From assembly GCF_024679095.1 (NCBI RefSeq), contig NC_066509.1, positions 13,296,042 through 13,360,041 on the forward strand: DNA of 64,000 nt, in the 5' to 3' direction. Made by a program: the position numbers and the translations under genes. Below the pieces are notes generated by a model, which had not been told where the DNA came from, ran no database searches, and was given only the letters and a program-made list of their open reading frames with translations. Positions 36,076 to 49,260 of this stretch are shown piece by piece (positions within the stretch are counted from its first letter, which is position 1; each line of letters begins with the position of its first letter). This DNA comes from Eriocheir sinensis. Its lineage: Eukaryota > Arthropoda > Malacostraca > Decapoda > Varunidae.

Positions 36076-37249
36076 TGCTCCATCATTGCCATCGAAACTG
36101 CAGAAGACGATTGGCTGAAAACTTTCCCCCGTTAAAATATTCTCGATCCTGTCAGAAACGTGCTGAATACCTGCCCCGGGAAAGCAAACTCTAAATCTAT
36201 TCCCCTTATCCCTTGAACAAAAGTACCTGTCAATGAGCCTAACTTGACTGTCCCCCACAACTAAGACTTTCCTATAGTCTGTTCAGAGCATGAAGTCGGT
36301 TCAGGGTGGAGCTGGTATCGTCGTTTACCTCTAGCCATGCTACCAAATCAACCTTTGTACATGCGTCTCTCTCTTATTTCCCATCCATGTGCTATTTGAA
36401 AGGGATATTTTATATATTCTGTATATAGTAAAGGAAGCTACATAGTACAATGAGTGTCGATGTTTAGGATTATAACAAGGATTTGTATAAATTCTATGAC
36501 ATGTGGCAGCGATTTTTTCCCATGTTGCCACGTTGTGGTGGTGGTAGTGGTGGTGGTGGTGGTCGGTGTGTCCCCCTAGGTCCCTCCCCCGGGTCGAGAG
36601 GGAGAGAGAGAGAGCTAAACAGGTGGGTTGTGGGTGGGTAGGCCAGGAGAGAGTGCTAATCTGATAATTGGCGGTCGAACTGGCAGAGCTGCACTCATGG
36701 GAATTCTGGAATCTGCCACACCTTGAACCGACTTCATGCTCTGAACAGACTATAGGAACGGCGCCAGGGGCGGGAGGAGAAGCTGAAACAGGAGGAAGGG
36801 GTGAGGAGAGAGAGGGAGGGGTGGTAACAGGGTGGGATTGTGTGGAACGGGGAAGAGGGTAGGTAGGGGGGAGGGTAGCGGCTGTGGCGGAAGTGATAGG
36901 GGGGAGGAGGAGGAGGCGAAAGAAGAGGATGATGAGGGAGAGGAGGAAGGGGTAGGGGCCAGGGGAGAATGAGAAGAGAAAGAAGTGGGTGGGGCAAGGC
37001 AGAGGAGGTCGAGGATGGGGGGGGGGAAGAAGGAGAGAAGGAAGAGGAAGAGGGAGAGCAGGAGGGGGAAGGGGGGGGGAGAGGAAGGGGGAGTGTCCAG
37101 GGACGACGACGAGGAACGCACCTCGGAGGAGGGTGAGATGGGAGAGAGGCAGCGGGAGGAAGGAGAGGGGGGAGGAGGGGGGAGAGGAGGAGGAGGAGGA
37201 GGAGGCTGTGGAGGAGGAGGAAGGAGTGCTTGACCCATGGAATCCTCAT
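36076..37249 (-). pseudogene. CR1-like ORF1 fragment (SGNH esterase), split by a TIR element
   Basis: On the minus strand a Pro/Ser-rich stretch (37249-36756) should run straight into LVVGDSQVRLIDRYF (GDS near 36255) and PIVFCSFDGND (near 36100). The match to CR1-A ORF1 is close. The two halves are separated by the 484-bp inverted-repeat element at 36272-36755. In the second block DGND replaces GGND. Confidence 0.8.
36272..36755. mobile_element. MITE-like element with 37-bp terminal inverted repeats
   Basis: Positions 36272-36308 and 36719-36755 are inverted copies with one mismatch, beginning CTATAGTCTGTTCAGAGC. The target is a CR1 ORF1, which dates the insertion after that LINE. CTATAG is its own complement, so it may be a target duplication or part of the TIR. 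No ORF. The interior includes a (GTG)n run near 36535-36562. Not assignable to a superfamily from the ends alone. Confidence 0.85.
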
Positions 37250-37618
37250 TTCTTACTCTCTCCCTCTCTCTTTACTCCACTCTCTATTTCTCTCTCCTTT
37301 CCCGCACAAAAGACTAAACCCATTCCCCGCCTGACCTCGTGAATAATGTGGCGTTTCGGTATACAGCAGCAGCAGCAGAAGAGGAGGTTTGTTCAACATT
37401 CGGGGACGCCTGTCAGAGCTTCTCGGCGTATATATTAATGAACGGGGACAGAGTGGGGAGACGCGCTTACTCGTGGCTTACATTTGTGGTAAATTATTGA
37501 ACTGAAGTAGACCAAGGTTATGCATGTATAGGTCTTCCTTTATAGCTTGGCGCACGTAAACGGGATGTGGAGGGGGTATTGACTGGGCGTGAATTTATAC
37601 AAGGAGACAAAATTGCCT
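37250..37618. other. Gene-free stretch
   Basis: Short (AGC)n run near 37362-37378; otherwise nothing recognisable. Confidence 0.55.
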
Positions 37619-38470
<852 letters not shown>

Positions 38471-38639
38471 AAGAGGGTCAATGCAATAGCTGCGCGTGGC
38501 CTCAGTGCTCACTGGGGAAACCTGCAGAAGGTAAACTGTGGCAAACTGTTAACCTGGTAGCTGCGGGGATCATGTTTCTTAAGGCCCATCTAAGCGAGAA
38601 TAGTGAGAAAAAATCATCACTCACGCACACCATTTCATT

Positions 38640-38665
38640 ATATATATATATATATATATATATAT

Positions 38666-38754
<89 letters not shown>
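38640..38754. repeat. (TA)n microsatellite, about 115 bp
   Basis: TA array with one G near 38667. Confidence 0.97.
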
Positions 38755-38757
<3 letters not shown>

Positions 38758-39104
38758 ACGCATTTGTGATCGGTTTATGTATCATCTATTTTGGGGGTTA
38801 TATCATGGCACACATTTGGCCCGTCGCTGCTACACGGTAAAGCCACAAATTTGGCCCGTCGCTGCTACCGGGTTAACTAAGGACGCCACTAAATGCTGTA
38901 ATACTCAAGGCCGGAGACAAACCGGCATTGTATGTGTACACTCTTAAAAGAAACATAACTCTCTCGAATCTAAACCGGGGCTGCAATCACCGTGTTCATA
39001 AGTGACATATTTGAATAGTTCACGGTCTCCCAACTTCTTCAATATTTATTTTGATTTTGATTTTTTTCAACGAAATTGATAAGAGAAACAGCAACACATT
39101 ATCA

Positions 39105-40636
39105 CTACTCTGTTGTCATTTCCTTCAATACAACAGCAGCAATTCTTTCAACTAATTTTTCTGTTACCACCGAAAGGGTCCACAACGAGTCACACCTACA
39201 AGCTTTCCTTCTCCTAATCTTTTTAACAACTTTCGGTGGCGTCACAGCAGTTTCCCGTGAAGGTAGTTTTTCTTCTTTCTCTGTTACTACAACTTCATCC
39301 GTTTTATTGTCGGGCAGAATCTCCTTTGTTTTCTCTGTTCGTTCTACTATCAGAGGTCCATCGCCATTTTCTGTAACATTCCTACTCTCCACAGATGTTT
39401 CCTTGATGGTTTCCTGTGAAGGTAGTTTTTCTTCTTTCTCTGTTACTAAAATTTCATTCGTTTCATTGGCTGGCAGAATCTCCTTTGTTATCTCTGTTCG
39501 TTCTACTTTCTGAGGTTCATCGCCATTCCCTATAACATTCCTACTCTCCACAGATATTTCCTTGATGGTTTCCTGTGAAGGTAGTTTTTCTTCTTTCTCT
39601 GTTACTACAATCTCATTCGTTTTATTGCCGGGCAGAATCTCCATTGTTTTCTCTGTTCGTTCTACTATCAGAGGACCATCGCCATTTTCTGTAACGTTTT
39701 TACTCTCCTCTTTTGTCTCCTTAATGGTTTCTCGTGAATGTAGTTTTTCTTCTTTCTCTGTTACTACAACTTCATTCGTTTTATTGCCGGGCAGAATCTC
39801 CATTGTTTTCTCTGTTCGTTCTACTTTATGAGGTTCATCGCCATTTTCTGTAGCATTCCTACTCTCCACAGATGTCATCGTAATGCTTTCCTGTGAAGGT
39901 AGTTTTCCTTCTTTCTCTGTTACTATAATTTCGTTCGTTTCATTGGCTGGCAGAATCTCCTTTGTTATCTCTGTTCGTTCTACTATCGGAGGACCATCGC
40001 CATTTTCTGTAACATTCCTACTTTCCACAGATGTCTCCTTAATGGTTTCCTGTGAAGGTAGTTTTTCTTTTCTGTTTCTATAATTTCATTCGTTTTATTG
40101 CCGGGAAGAATCTCAATGGTTTTCTCTGTCCGTTCTACTTGCTGAGGTTCATCGCTCTTATCCGTATCATTCTTAGTCTCCACACATGTTTCCCTAATGG
40201 TTTCCCCTAAAGGTAGTTTTTCTTCTTTCTCTGTTACTAATATTTGATTCGTTTTATTGCCTGGCAGAATCTCCTTTGTTACCTCTGTTCTTTCTACTTT
40301 CAGAGATCCATTGCCCTTTTCTGTAAAATTCTTACTCTCCACAAATATCTCCTTGATGGTTTCCTGTGAAGGTAGTTTTTCTTCTTTCTCTGTAACGAAA
40401 GCTTCATTCGTTTTATTGCCTGGCAGAATCTCCACTTTTTTTCTGTTCGTTCTACTTTCTGAGGACCATCGCCATTTTCAGTAACATTCTTACTTTCCAC
40501 AGATGTCTCCATAATGGTTTCCTGTGAATGTAGTTTTTCTTCTTTCTCTGTCATTAAAACTTCATTCGTTTTATTGCCGGGCAAAATCTCCGTTGTTTTC
40601 TCTGTTCGTTCTACTTTCTGAGGCTCGTCGCCCTTT
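39105..40636 (-). pseudogene. Array of about nine 159-bp (53-residue) protein repeats
   Basis: On the minus strand, units of 159 bp encode a repeated pattern VERTEKTMEILPGNKTNE, then VTEKEEKLPSQETIKE, then VESRNVTENGDGP. The chain ends in a unique basic tail (VVKKIRRRKACRCDSLW) and a stop at 39105. Each unit has NKT or NET and often NVT, possible N-glycosylation sites if secreted, but no signal peptide is seen. Two frameshifts (near 40440 and 40070) divide it into three frames; otherwise every unit is open. The start coincides with the inner edge of the right inverted repeat (40637). It could be a transposon-borne gene or a host exon captured there. Family unknown. Confidence 0.6.
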
Positions 40637-41010
40637 CCTGCGCCCACGCCCGCGATTCCCGCTCACGCCCACGCACGCGATTCCCGCTCACGCCCATGCA
40701 CGCGATTCCCGCTCACGCCCACGCACGCGATCCCGCTCACGCCCCCGCCCACGCCCCCCCACGCTCGCAGTTATCGACCACTTTAAAAAACAAACCCCAC
40801 ACTACGTACGTAACCATGGAAATCTATATATCCCTACCCCTTACCCCCTAAAAACCCCTACCACCCTCCTCCCCAACCCCTACACCCCACCCCAACACCC
40901 CACCTCCCACCCCACACTCCGCCGAGGGTGGCGCGTACGTTACCAGCAAGCGGACAGACTAGGCTCCCAGAGGGGCACCCCATATAGTCCCAAACTGGCG
41001 ACAAGGTATG
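40637..41010 (-). repeat. Right copy of about 400-bp inverted repeat
   Basis: Inverted match to 34936-35343 over its whole length, ending CCAAACTGGCGACAAGGTATG. It contains four roughly 24-bp GC-rich units (CGCGATTCCCGCTCACGCCC). The expansion of ACGT seen in the left copy is absent. Confidence 0.9.
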
Positions 41011-41072
41011 TTACTGATAGTACAGTCTAAAATTATTAGTTGTGGTTAGCATACACACACACACACACACAC

Positions 41073-41512
41073 ATCTGTGGGGATTTTAACCACCTAGACG
41101 TCAACAACACGATACACCAACTGACTCTCACTCAGGTCATTCATTTCCCCACCCACCTACAAGCTACTTTCAACCTCATCATGACCGACCTGAGCCAGCA
41201 GTACTCACCCCCCCAGCCTCTCCCCCCCATGGGACGCAGCGGCCACCTGTCAGTCCTGTGGGAACCGGTTCACACCACCTCACTGCCTCAGTCATCCTCC
41301 GCCAGGTCATTCAGGCCCCTGACTGACTCGGTAATCAGACGGTTCGGGCAGTGGATTACGCAACACCCCTGGGCTGAAGTGACAAATGAGCCAGACGTCA
41401 ACTACAAATGGGAGCAGTACCAGCACACTATTACCAGCGCCTACCACACCTTCTTCCCCATCAAGACGTTCCCAGTTCATCCATATGACGCCCCCTGGAT
41501 CAACCCCACCAT
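41073..41512 (+). pseudogene. L2-like ORF: endonuclease part
   Basis: Encodes GDFNHLDVNN, HFPTHLQATFNLIMTDL and a YDAPWINPTI block typical of the end of LINE endonucleases. The open frame runs into J4 in phase, making a chimeric 301-codon ORF (41040-41945) that mixes two unrelated LINEs. It is not a real protein. Confidence 0.8.
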
Positions 41513-42077
41513 CGTATGGAGTATGGAGTATGCATCTCATGTGTGGGGGGGCTCCACTCACACAGCTCTTCTGGACAGAGTGGAGGCTAAGGCTCTTCGT
41601 CTCATCAGCTCTCCTCCTCATACTGATAGTCTTCTACCTCTTAAATTCCGCCGCAATGTTGCCTCTCTTTCTATCTTCTATCGATATTTCCACGCTGACT
41701 GCTCTTCTGAACTTGCTAACTGCATGCCTCCCCCCCTCCCGCGGCCCCGCTGCACTCGACTTTCTACTCATGCTCATCCCTATACTGTCCAAACCCCTTA
41801 TGCAAGAGTTAACCAGCATCTTCACTCTTTCATCCCTCACGCTGGTAAACTCTGGAACAATCTTCCTTCATCTGTATTTCCTCCTGCCTACGACTTAAAC
41901 TCTTTCAAGAGGAGGGTATCAGGACACCTCTCCTCCCGAAACTGACCTATCTTTCGGCCACCTCTATGGATTCTTTTTAGGAGCAGTGAGTAGCGGGCTT
42001 TTTTTTTATTAATGTTTGATTTTTGTGTGCCCTTGAACTGTATCCTTTGCTGTAAAAGAAAAAAAAAAAAAAAAAAA
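41513..42077 (+). mobile_element. Jockey-like LINE J4, 3' fragment
   Basis: Matches the last roughly 550 nt of J2 from MEYASHVWGGSTHTALLDR to GHLSSRN, then the 3' UTR and a 20-nt oligo(A). It inserted into the L2-like element in the same orientation. Confidence 0.9.
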
Positions 42078-43863
42078 GAGGCTCTTATCGCAGAGAAACA
42101 GGGTCCACAACACAGACCCTGCCCGCTACAGAGAGCTCAGGAACAGAGTCATCAGGGAGATCAAAACCGCCAGAGCAAACTATTATCCAGATAAAATACA
42201 CCATCTTAAACAGGCCAACAACAGACAGTGGTATCACAAGGTCAGGTCTCTTTGTGGACTCGGCAAACATTCACCCTCCTTCCCTTGCGCTTCACATTTA
42301 TCACCTGACCGAGCGGCCGAGGAGATAAATACACATTTCGCGGGTATCTGTCAAAGCCTCCCTAAACTTGATCTCACCGCCCTCCTCACTTACCTACCAT
42401 CCCCCTCCCCACCCCCCTCCGTCCAGGAGGTTGACGTTTTCAATAAATTAAAGGAATTAAGGACGCACAGAGCTACCACGCCCACTAACCTCCCAATCAA
42501 AATCTATAAGGAATTTACCCCTGAACTTGCCACCCCCATTTGCTTCATAATAAATGCTTCACTTGAACAAAACACTTGCCCTAGCGACTGGAAAACTTCC
42601 TTTGTCACTCCCATCCCCAAAATTTCCAGCCCACAGTCCCTTAATGACCTAAGGCCAATCGCCATCACGCCCATTCCCAGCCTCATTTGTGAAGATTTTA
42701 TTTTTAACTGGGCTTATGATGATATTAGTAGCCTCATAGACATCCAACAATTTGGCAACATGAAGCACTCCTCCAGCACTCATTGCCTGGTCAGCTTTCT
42801 AGACTTCATACACAGCCACCTGGACAAACGAGACACCTCCCTTGCCCTTGCTTTTGTCGACTTCAGGAAAGCATTTGACCTTGTAGACCACACTGTTGTC
42901 ATTACTAAGGCCATTGAGCTGGGGCTTCACCCTAATATTGTATCGTGGCTGACTGATTTCCTCAGCGCACACCAGCAAATAGTTCGCTCCCAGGGCTCGG
43001 TCTCCCCTCCTCTTGAGCTGACGTGTGACGTCCCGCGAGGCACTAAAATGGGTCCGCTTTGCTTCTTGGTGCTCATTAACGACTCTCTCATGGACACACC
43101 GCATCGCTGTAAATATGTTGACGACAGCACCTTGAGCGTCCCCGTCAACAACAGGGATCCAGACTATGCACCTCTTCAAGCGTCGCTCGACAACCTTCAG
43201 GCATGGACGGTTGACAACAGTGCCACAATCAACCACACGAAGACCATGGTGATGCACGTTTGCACGTCCAAGAGAGATGTGCCACCTTCGCTACTGTCTA
43301 TTGGCTCACATCACCTCCAGGTTGTCCAGTCCACCAAACTACTCGACATCACTGTGGACAACCAGCTCAACTGGAAGCTCCACGTCTCCAACACCGTCAG
43401 AGCAGCCTCCTACAAGCTGTACATGCTGCGTAGACTCAGGACGCTGGGGGCACCGGCTGCTGAGCTGAGCAGTATTTACTCATCATTCATACTGCCAAAG
43501 CTCATGTATGCCTCCCCGGCGTGGTCATCGTCCCTTACCCTCACCCAACAACAGCAGCTTGAGAGGGTTCAAAAGAGGGCATTCAGGGTCATTTTAGGCC
43601 CTGACTATCACACCTACGACAATGCCCTAACCACCCTGAGTCTCCCGAGGCTCTCTGACAAGCACCAGGACGCCCTCAGAAAATTCGGAATCTCCCTGCT
43701 TCACCATCCTCGCCACCGCCACCTCCTGCCCCCGGACGCCCCTCCCCCCACCTGCTTCCCCAGACACCACAACAAACTCAACCCCTTCAGAGCGCCGCGA
43801 GCCGACCGTTACAAACGTAGCGCAGTGCCCGCGATGGTGCGGAAGATAAACAATGTCCAGTGA
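42078..43863 (+). pseudogene. L2-like ORF: reverse transcriptase, largely intact
   Basis: Open from about 42410 to a stop at 43861-43863. Motifs in order are RTHRATTPTNLPIKIYKEF, FVTPIPKISS, LRPIAITPIPS, MKHSSSTHCLVSFLDF, ALAFVDFRKAFDLVDH, and VPRGTKMGPLCF. The catalytic YVDDS is at 43114-43128. The C-terminal domain contains LERVQKRAFRVILGPDY. YVDD instead of YADD or FADD at the active site keeps both catalytic aspartates. The reverse transcriptase half has no stop, so the copy may be fairly young. Confidence 0.88.
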
Positions 43864-44070
43864 CAGTCATACCCAAAGGGCAGCGGTGGAGATTAGCACC
43901 TCGCCGCTACCCTCTAAGTGCCCCCTTCACACCGCCCTCCCTCTCCCTTATGTCTCTATTTTTAGCTCTCCCAAGCCACCCCCCACCCTCTCCCTCCCTA
44001 TTTACTATTAGTTTATTGTATTTTTTATTTGTATATTTTCAGCCTAACGGCTGCCTTACCTTAATAAATC

Positions 44071-44214
<144 letters not shown>

Positions 44215-44374
44215 GAAGCAGGAAATGTATCTGGGTCTCCGCTGTCTCTGCATGAAGGAAACTGAGGAAGGACTGACGGGGACATGAGACTTCAAGTGCA
44301 CGGCTGCCTAGCGAGAGAAACTGGAACCCTCGACTCACTACAAACACACCAAAGCGAGACCCCAGGCACCAAGG

Positions 44375-44529
<155 letters not shown>

Positions 44530-44549
44530 GTGTGGCCCTCTTTCCTCAG

Positions 44550-44705
44550 GTGTGGCGGCGTAAGCTTCCAGGCGAGAGGCAGGACGTGGGCGTTGCTATG
44601 ATGATGCACCGCTCTAAGATCAAGGTTATCAAGATGCTTCTGGTGGTGGTGATCCTCTTCGCCCTCTCGTGGCTGCCCCTCTACGCCATCTTCGCTAGGC
44701 TCAAG
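44550..44705 (+). CDS. GPCR exon: third intracellular loop and TM6
   Basis: 52 codons, phase 0. The acceptor CTTTCCTCAG ends at 44549, and the donor AAG|GTGCGG (weaker than the others) starts at 44706. It encodes [20 protein letters not shown], a basic RSKIKVIKM segment that would couple to G protein, then TM6 [23 protein letters not shown] stands for the CWxP toggle motif. An alternative acceptor at 44529 would add 20 nt and break the frame; the in-frame join to IWRK of the previous exon argues for 44549. Confidence 0.92.
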
Positions 44706-44810
44706 GTGCGGAAGGGAGGAGGAACGTGGGGAGGGTAGATGTATGGTGATGGGGAGAGAAAGAAAAGGTGGGTTGATGGGCAGGTAATGGAGGCGGTTGC
44801 TTATGTATGG

Positions 44811-44813
<3 letters not shown>

Positions 44814-44880
<67 letters not shown>
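44814..44880. repeat. (GT)n-(GA)n microsatellite
   Basis: GT to 44846, GA to 44880, directly against the 3' end of CR1-C. Confidence 0.96.
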
Positions 44881-44883
<3 letters not shown>

Positions 44884-46730
44884 ACATAGAATTACATAGA
44901 TAACCAGACCACACAGGCCCTAAGGCCCAAACTAGGTGGTCTGTCCTAAACCTAAATGTTAGTTATTATGCGGCCACCATGGCGTTAAAACTGACCTAGT
45001 GAACATTGAGACGGAGGAGATAGCGGTCAAGATTATTCTTAAACGATGCAATCGAGTTACACTGCACCACTGATGGTGGTAATCTGTTCCAATCTCGAAC
45101 GACAGCAGTAGTGAAGAAGAATTTCGTGCAATCTGAATGAGCTTGTCTACATTTGAGGGGGGGGGGGGGGAGATTGCTCCCTCTTGCACGAGGGAGCACG
45201 GGCCTTTGCCAAAGGCGGCCCGTAGCAGGGAGCCGACAGACCGACTCTATCGGCGATCGAAATCTAGCCGACCAAGTCGGTCCGTTGACGAGGACTGGCG
45301 TGTCTCTGTCTACATTTGAGTTTAGCGCCATTATTTCTCGTTCGCGTCGAATCATTCATCACAAACAGCTTGGTCGGATCCACGTTTGTAAAATCGTAAT
45401 ATTTTAAAGCACTCGATCAGTTTTCCTCATAGGCGGATTTTTTCAAAGAAAACAGGTTTAGATGTGACAGCCTTTCCTCGTAGGATTGTTTCGTAATGAA
45501 GAAATCATCTTGGTTGCTCTACGCTGAACACCTTCTAATTTAGCAATGTCTTTCGCATGGTGGGGAGACCAAAACTGCACGGCATACTCCAAATGAGGTC
45601 TGACGAAACTATTATACAAAGGCAGTACATCTTTATTCTTGAATGAAAATTTCTCTTAATCAAACCCATCATCCTGTTTGCTTTTTTAACGGATTCGTAC
45701 GTTGCACTGCTGGGAAAACTTGAGGCTAGACGCGACTGTAACGCCAAGATCTTTGACCAAGTGAACGCTTTTAATTTTAACGCCGCACATTTCATAGTCC
45801 TTATATATTTCTAGATTCAACCTGCAGAATCTGGCACTTGTTTATATTAAAAGGCATTTCCCATTTTACTGACCAATCTGATATTTTACGCAAATCTTCT
45901 TGTTGGCTCCGCCTGTCACATTCTGTAAGTACCGCATTGCCGAGTTTCGTGTCGTCCGCAAATTTACTAATGAAATTATTGAGCCCAAGGTCAATGTCGT
46001 TGATGTAAATGACGCAGAGAACGGGTCCCAGGACAGAGCCTTGGGTGACACAACTAGTGACTGGCATCCACTCAGAGGTCACTCCATTTGCTCTCTATTG
46101 CTCTCTTTGCTTTCTATTGCTTAGCCAGTGCTTGATCCATTCGTGAAGCTTACCCCCGATGCCAATTTCCTTGATTTTATGAAGCAACTTGTAGTGTGGA
46201 ACTTCATCAAACGCCTTCTGGAAGTCCAAATAAATAATATCAAGTGATTTAGAAACATCATAGACTGCAAAAAGCTCGTTATAGAACGTTAATAGATTCG
46301 ACAAACAAGATCTGTTGTTATGGAAACCATGTTGCGAGCCCAGAATTAGCGAATTACACTCTAGGTAGTTGACTACGTTATCTTGAATAATTGTTTCATA
46401 ATTTACCAATAATTGAAGTTAAGCTGATTGGCCTGTAATTATCCGGTAATTTTCTGTCGCTTTTTTTGAAAATGGGTGTTACGTTAGCCATTTTCCAATA
46501 ACTAGGAACGATACCATGGTGAAAAGACATATTAAACAGCATTGTTAAAGGTCTGAGTATCTCTGTTGATATTTCTTTAAGTAATTTTGGATATATTTTA
46601 TCGGGTCCTGGACTATTGTTAGTTTTAAGTGACTGCAGCGCTTTGAGAACCTCATCTGTACTGATTTCAGAGCCACGGAGGAAATGACTGGGATTTTCAA
46701 TATTGTTAGGAACAGCAGCAGTATCGGTAG
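44881..46730 (-). mobile_element. CR1-like LINE, 5' truncated (CR1-C), inside (GA)n
   Basis: On the minus strand the reverse transcriptase starts within the KTNNSPGPDKI region (46610). It continues through NYRPISLTSIIGK, YLDFQKAFDEVPH, TQGSVLGPV and FADD (about 45970) to a C-terminal DWNRLPPSV. The 3' end, ATTCTATGTTATT, resembles the CR1 octamer and abuts (GA)n at 44847-44880. A second (GA)n at 46731-46753 abuts its truncated 5' end. Several frameshifts are present. Confidence 0.85.
45144..45320 (-). mobile_element. Short insertion with 14-bp target duplication in CR1-C
   Basis: TGTCTACATTTGAG at 45144-45157 is repeated exactly at 45307-45320. The roughly 149 bp between are absent from the LINE reading frame (CR1 sequence continues across them). 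The insert is GC-rich, contains a strong hairpin (CACGGGCC...GGCCCGTA near 45199-45225) and ends on one side in a G13-type homopolymer (45155-45170). This fits a SINE or other small retroposon; no tRNA boxes are seen. Confidence 0.75.
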
Positions 46731-46904
46731 AGAGAGAGAGAGAGAGAGAGAGAACATTCACGTCTCATAAGATACACCATTTTAAGAGATAATGAAAAAG
46801 AAAACTAAAGCGACTTGTCATTCATTGTCAATCTATTGTTCCCTCCCTTTTATCTCCCCGGCCGCTATGGCGTGTCTTCATCCATTAATCAATCTCCATC
46901 CCAC

Positions 46905-46908
<4 letters not shown>

Positions 46909-46999
<91 letters not shown>
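46909..46999. repeat. (TC)n microsatellite, about 90 bp
   Basis: TC array (one GCAC interruption near 46959-46962) lying 79 nt upstream of the acceptor of the TM7 exon. Confidence 0.96.
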
Positions 47000-47003
<4 letters not shown>

Positions 47004-47078
47004 TTCCGCATTGTCTCTTGCGCTCCCTTCCTCAGTTTCTTCTTTCCCTCGTCTCATTCTCCTTCCCTCGTCTTGCAG

Positions 47079-47219
47079 CTGGGCGTCGCTCCCACGGACA
47101 TGGAGACTCACTTCATACACATTTTAGCCCCGATCGCTCAGTGGCTCGGGGCGTCCAACTCGTGCATCAACCCCATCCTGTACGCCTTCTTCAACGACAA
47201 GTTCCGTGCGGGCTTCAAG
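47079..47219 (+). CDS. GPCR exon: TM7 and start of helix 8
   Basis: 47 codons, phase 0; acceptor CCCTCGTCTTGCAG ends at 47078, donor AAG|GTGAGT starts at 47220. It encodes LGVAPTDMETHFIHILAPIA, then QWLGASNSCINPILYAFFND. The NPILY motif (47169-47183) is the NPxxY element of class A receptors. KFRAGFK starts helix 8. QWLGASNSCINPILYAFF is very typical of peptide receptors. Confidence 0.94.
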
Positions 47220-47499
47220 GTGAGTGGTGATGAGGAAACGTGTGTGTGTGTGTGTGTGTGTGTAGGAGGGTTATATTTTTTCGTTTACCGCTACTGATGC
47301 TTTTATAACTTGTGCTCTTACTGCTATTAATTTATATTTTTTATTGATTATTGACCTCTTACAACTATAATACATGGCCTTTGAGAACAGAAGATGGTGT
47401 TTTAATATTTTTCTGTCTCCTTTTTCTTTTCTTACATTTTCTTCTCTCGTCTCCTTTTTTTACAACACCCTCTCTATAGACCTCCCACCTCACCAACAG

Positions 47500-47679
47500 G
47501 CCATCCTCGTGTCACATTCATGCTGCTCACCACTCCGCCTCGAGACCAACTGCAAGTCCTTCACCTCCGTCAAGGCCCCCAACCCGTGCTCCCTCGAGTC
47601 CAAGGCGTCCTCTGAGTTCTCCGTATACTCCAGCTCCTCCGGGTCTGCAGAGACGCGTAGGAAGTCAGTGCTTGTGCAG
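47500..47679 (+). CDS. GPCR exon: proximal C-tail
   Basis: 60 codons, phase 0; acceptor CACCTCACCAACAG ends at 47499, donor CAG|GTGGGA starts at 47680. It begins AILVSHSCCSPLRLETNCKS. The Cys pair is placed where receptors are commonly palmitoylated. The rest is Ser-rich (SSEFSVYSSSSGSAETRRKS), a plausible kinase/arrestin region. Exon identity rests on splice sites, frame and composition, not on strong motif conservation. Confidence 0.85.
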
Positions 47680-48369
<690 letters not shown>

Positions 48370-48768
48370 ATCCCTCTAGACAGCCACAGCGCCCGGACCG
48401 TCTTGGCCGCCACGCCCGCGGAGAAGCGGCGGTGTATAGGGACGTCCTCGCTGCACTACCACCGCCCCACGCCCAACTCCGCCGCCGCCGCCGCCGCCAA
48501 CTCCCCTGCTGCCGCTGCCACCAAACGCCGCTCCTCGTCCACCAAGCCCACGCTCCTCTACCGGCAGTGCATCATTAATAACCTTACCAATGGAGGTGCC
48601 ACGGCTTCATCCACCACCACCACCACTGCTTCCAAAGACGAGTCCACTGACGACACCGGCACCACCACCACCACTACCACTACCACCACCGCCGCCTCAG
48701 CAGACTCCATTGGTACTATCAGCACCACCACCACCACCCAGACCAATGGATGCAGCACCTTAGTATGA
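48370..48768 (+). CDS. GPCR last exon: distal C-tail with Thr/Ala repeats, PDZ-type end
   Basis: 132 codons and stop TGA (48766-48768), joined in phase 0. It starts IPLDSHSARTVLAATPAEKR, then has an Ala/Pro-rich stretch built on (GCC)n (48478-48500) and Thr runs built on (ACC/ACT)n (48610-48740). The protein ends NGCSTLV; the last three residues fit the class I PDZ ligand pattern S/T-x-hydrophobic. Low-complexity tails of this kind vary in length between individuals. The nearest AATAAA downstream is at 49924-49929, over 1.1 kb away, so the 3' end is not defined. Confidence 0.85.
   Translation: MPLDSHSARTVLAATPAEKRRCIGTSSLHYHRPTPNSAAAAAANSPAAAATKRRSSSTKPTLLYRQCIINNLTNGGATASSTTTTTASKDESTDDTGTTTTTTTTTTAASADSIGTISTTTTTQTNGCSTLV

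Positions 48769-49257
<489 letters not shown>

Positions 49258-49260
<3 letters not shown>

Noticed and set aside
41040..41945. 301-codon ORF that looks like one LINE protein
   Set aside because: It is a chimera of an L2-like endonuclease and a nested Jockey-like tail that happen to be in phase.
44532..44738. GPCR exon starting at 44530
   Set aside because: The 20 extra nucleotides would shift the frame relative to the TM5 exon. The acceptor at 44549 gives an in-frame [13 protein letters not shown] join.
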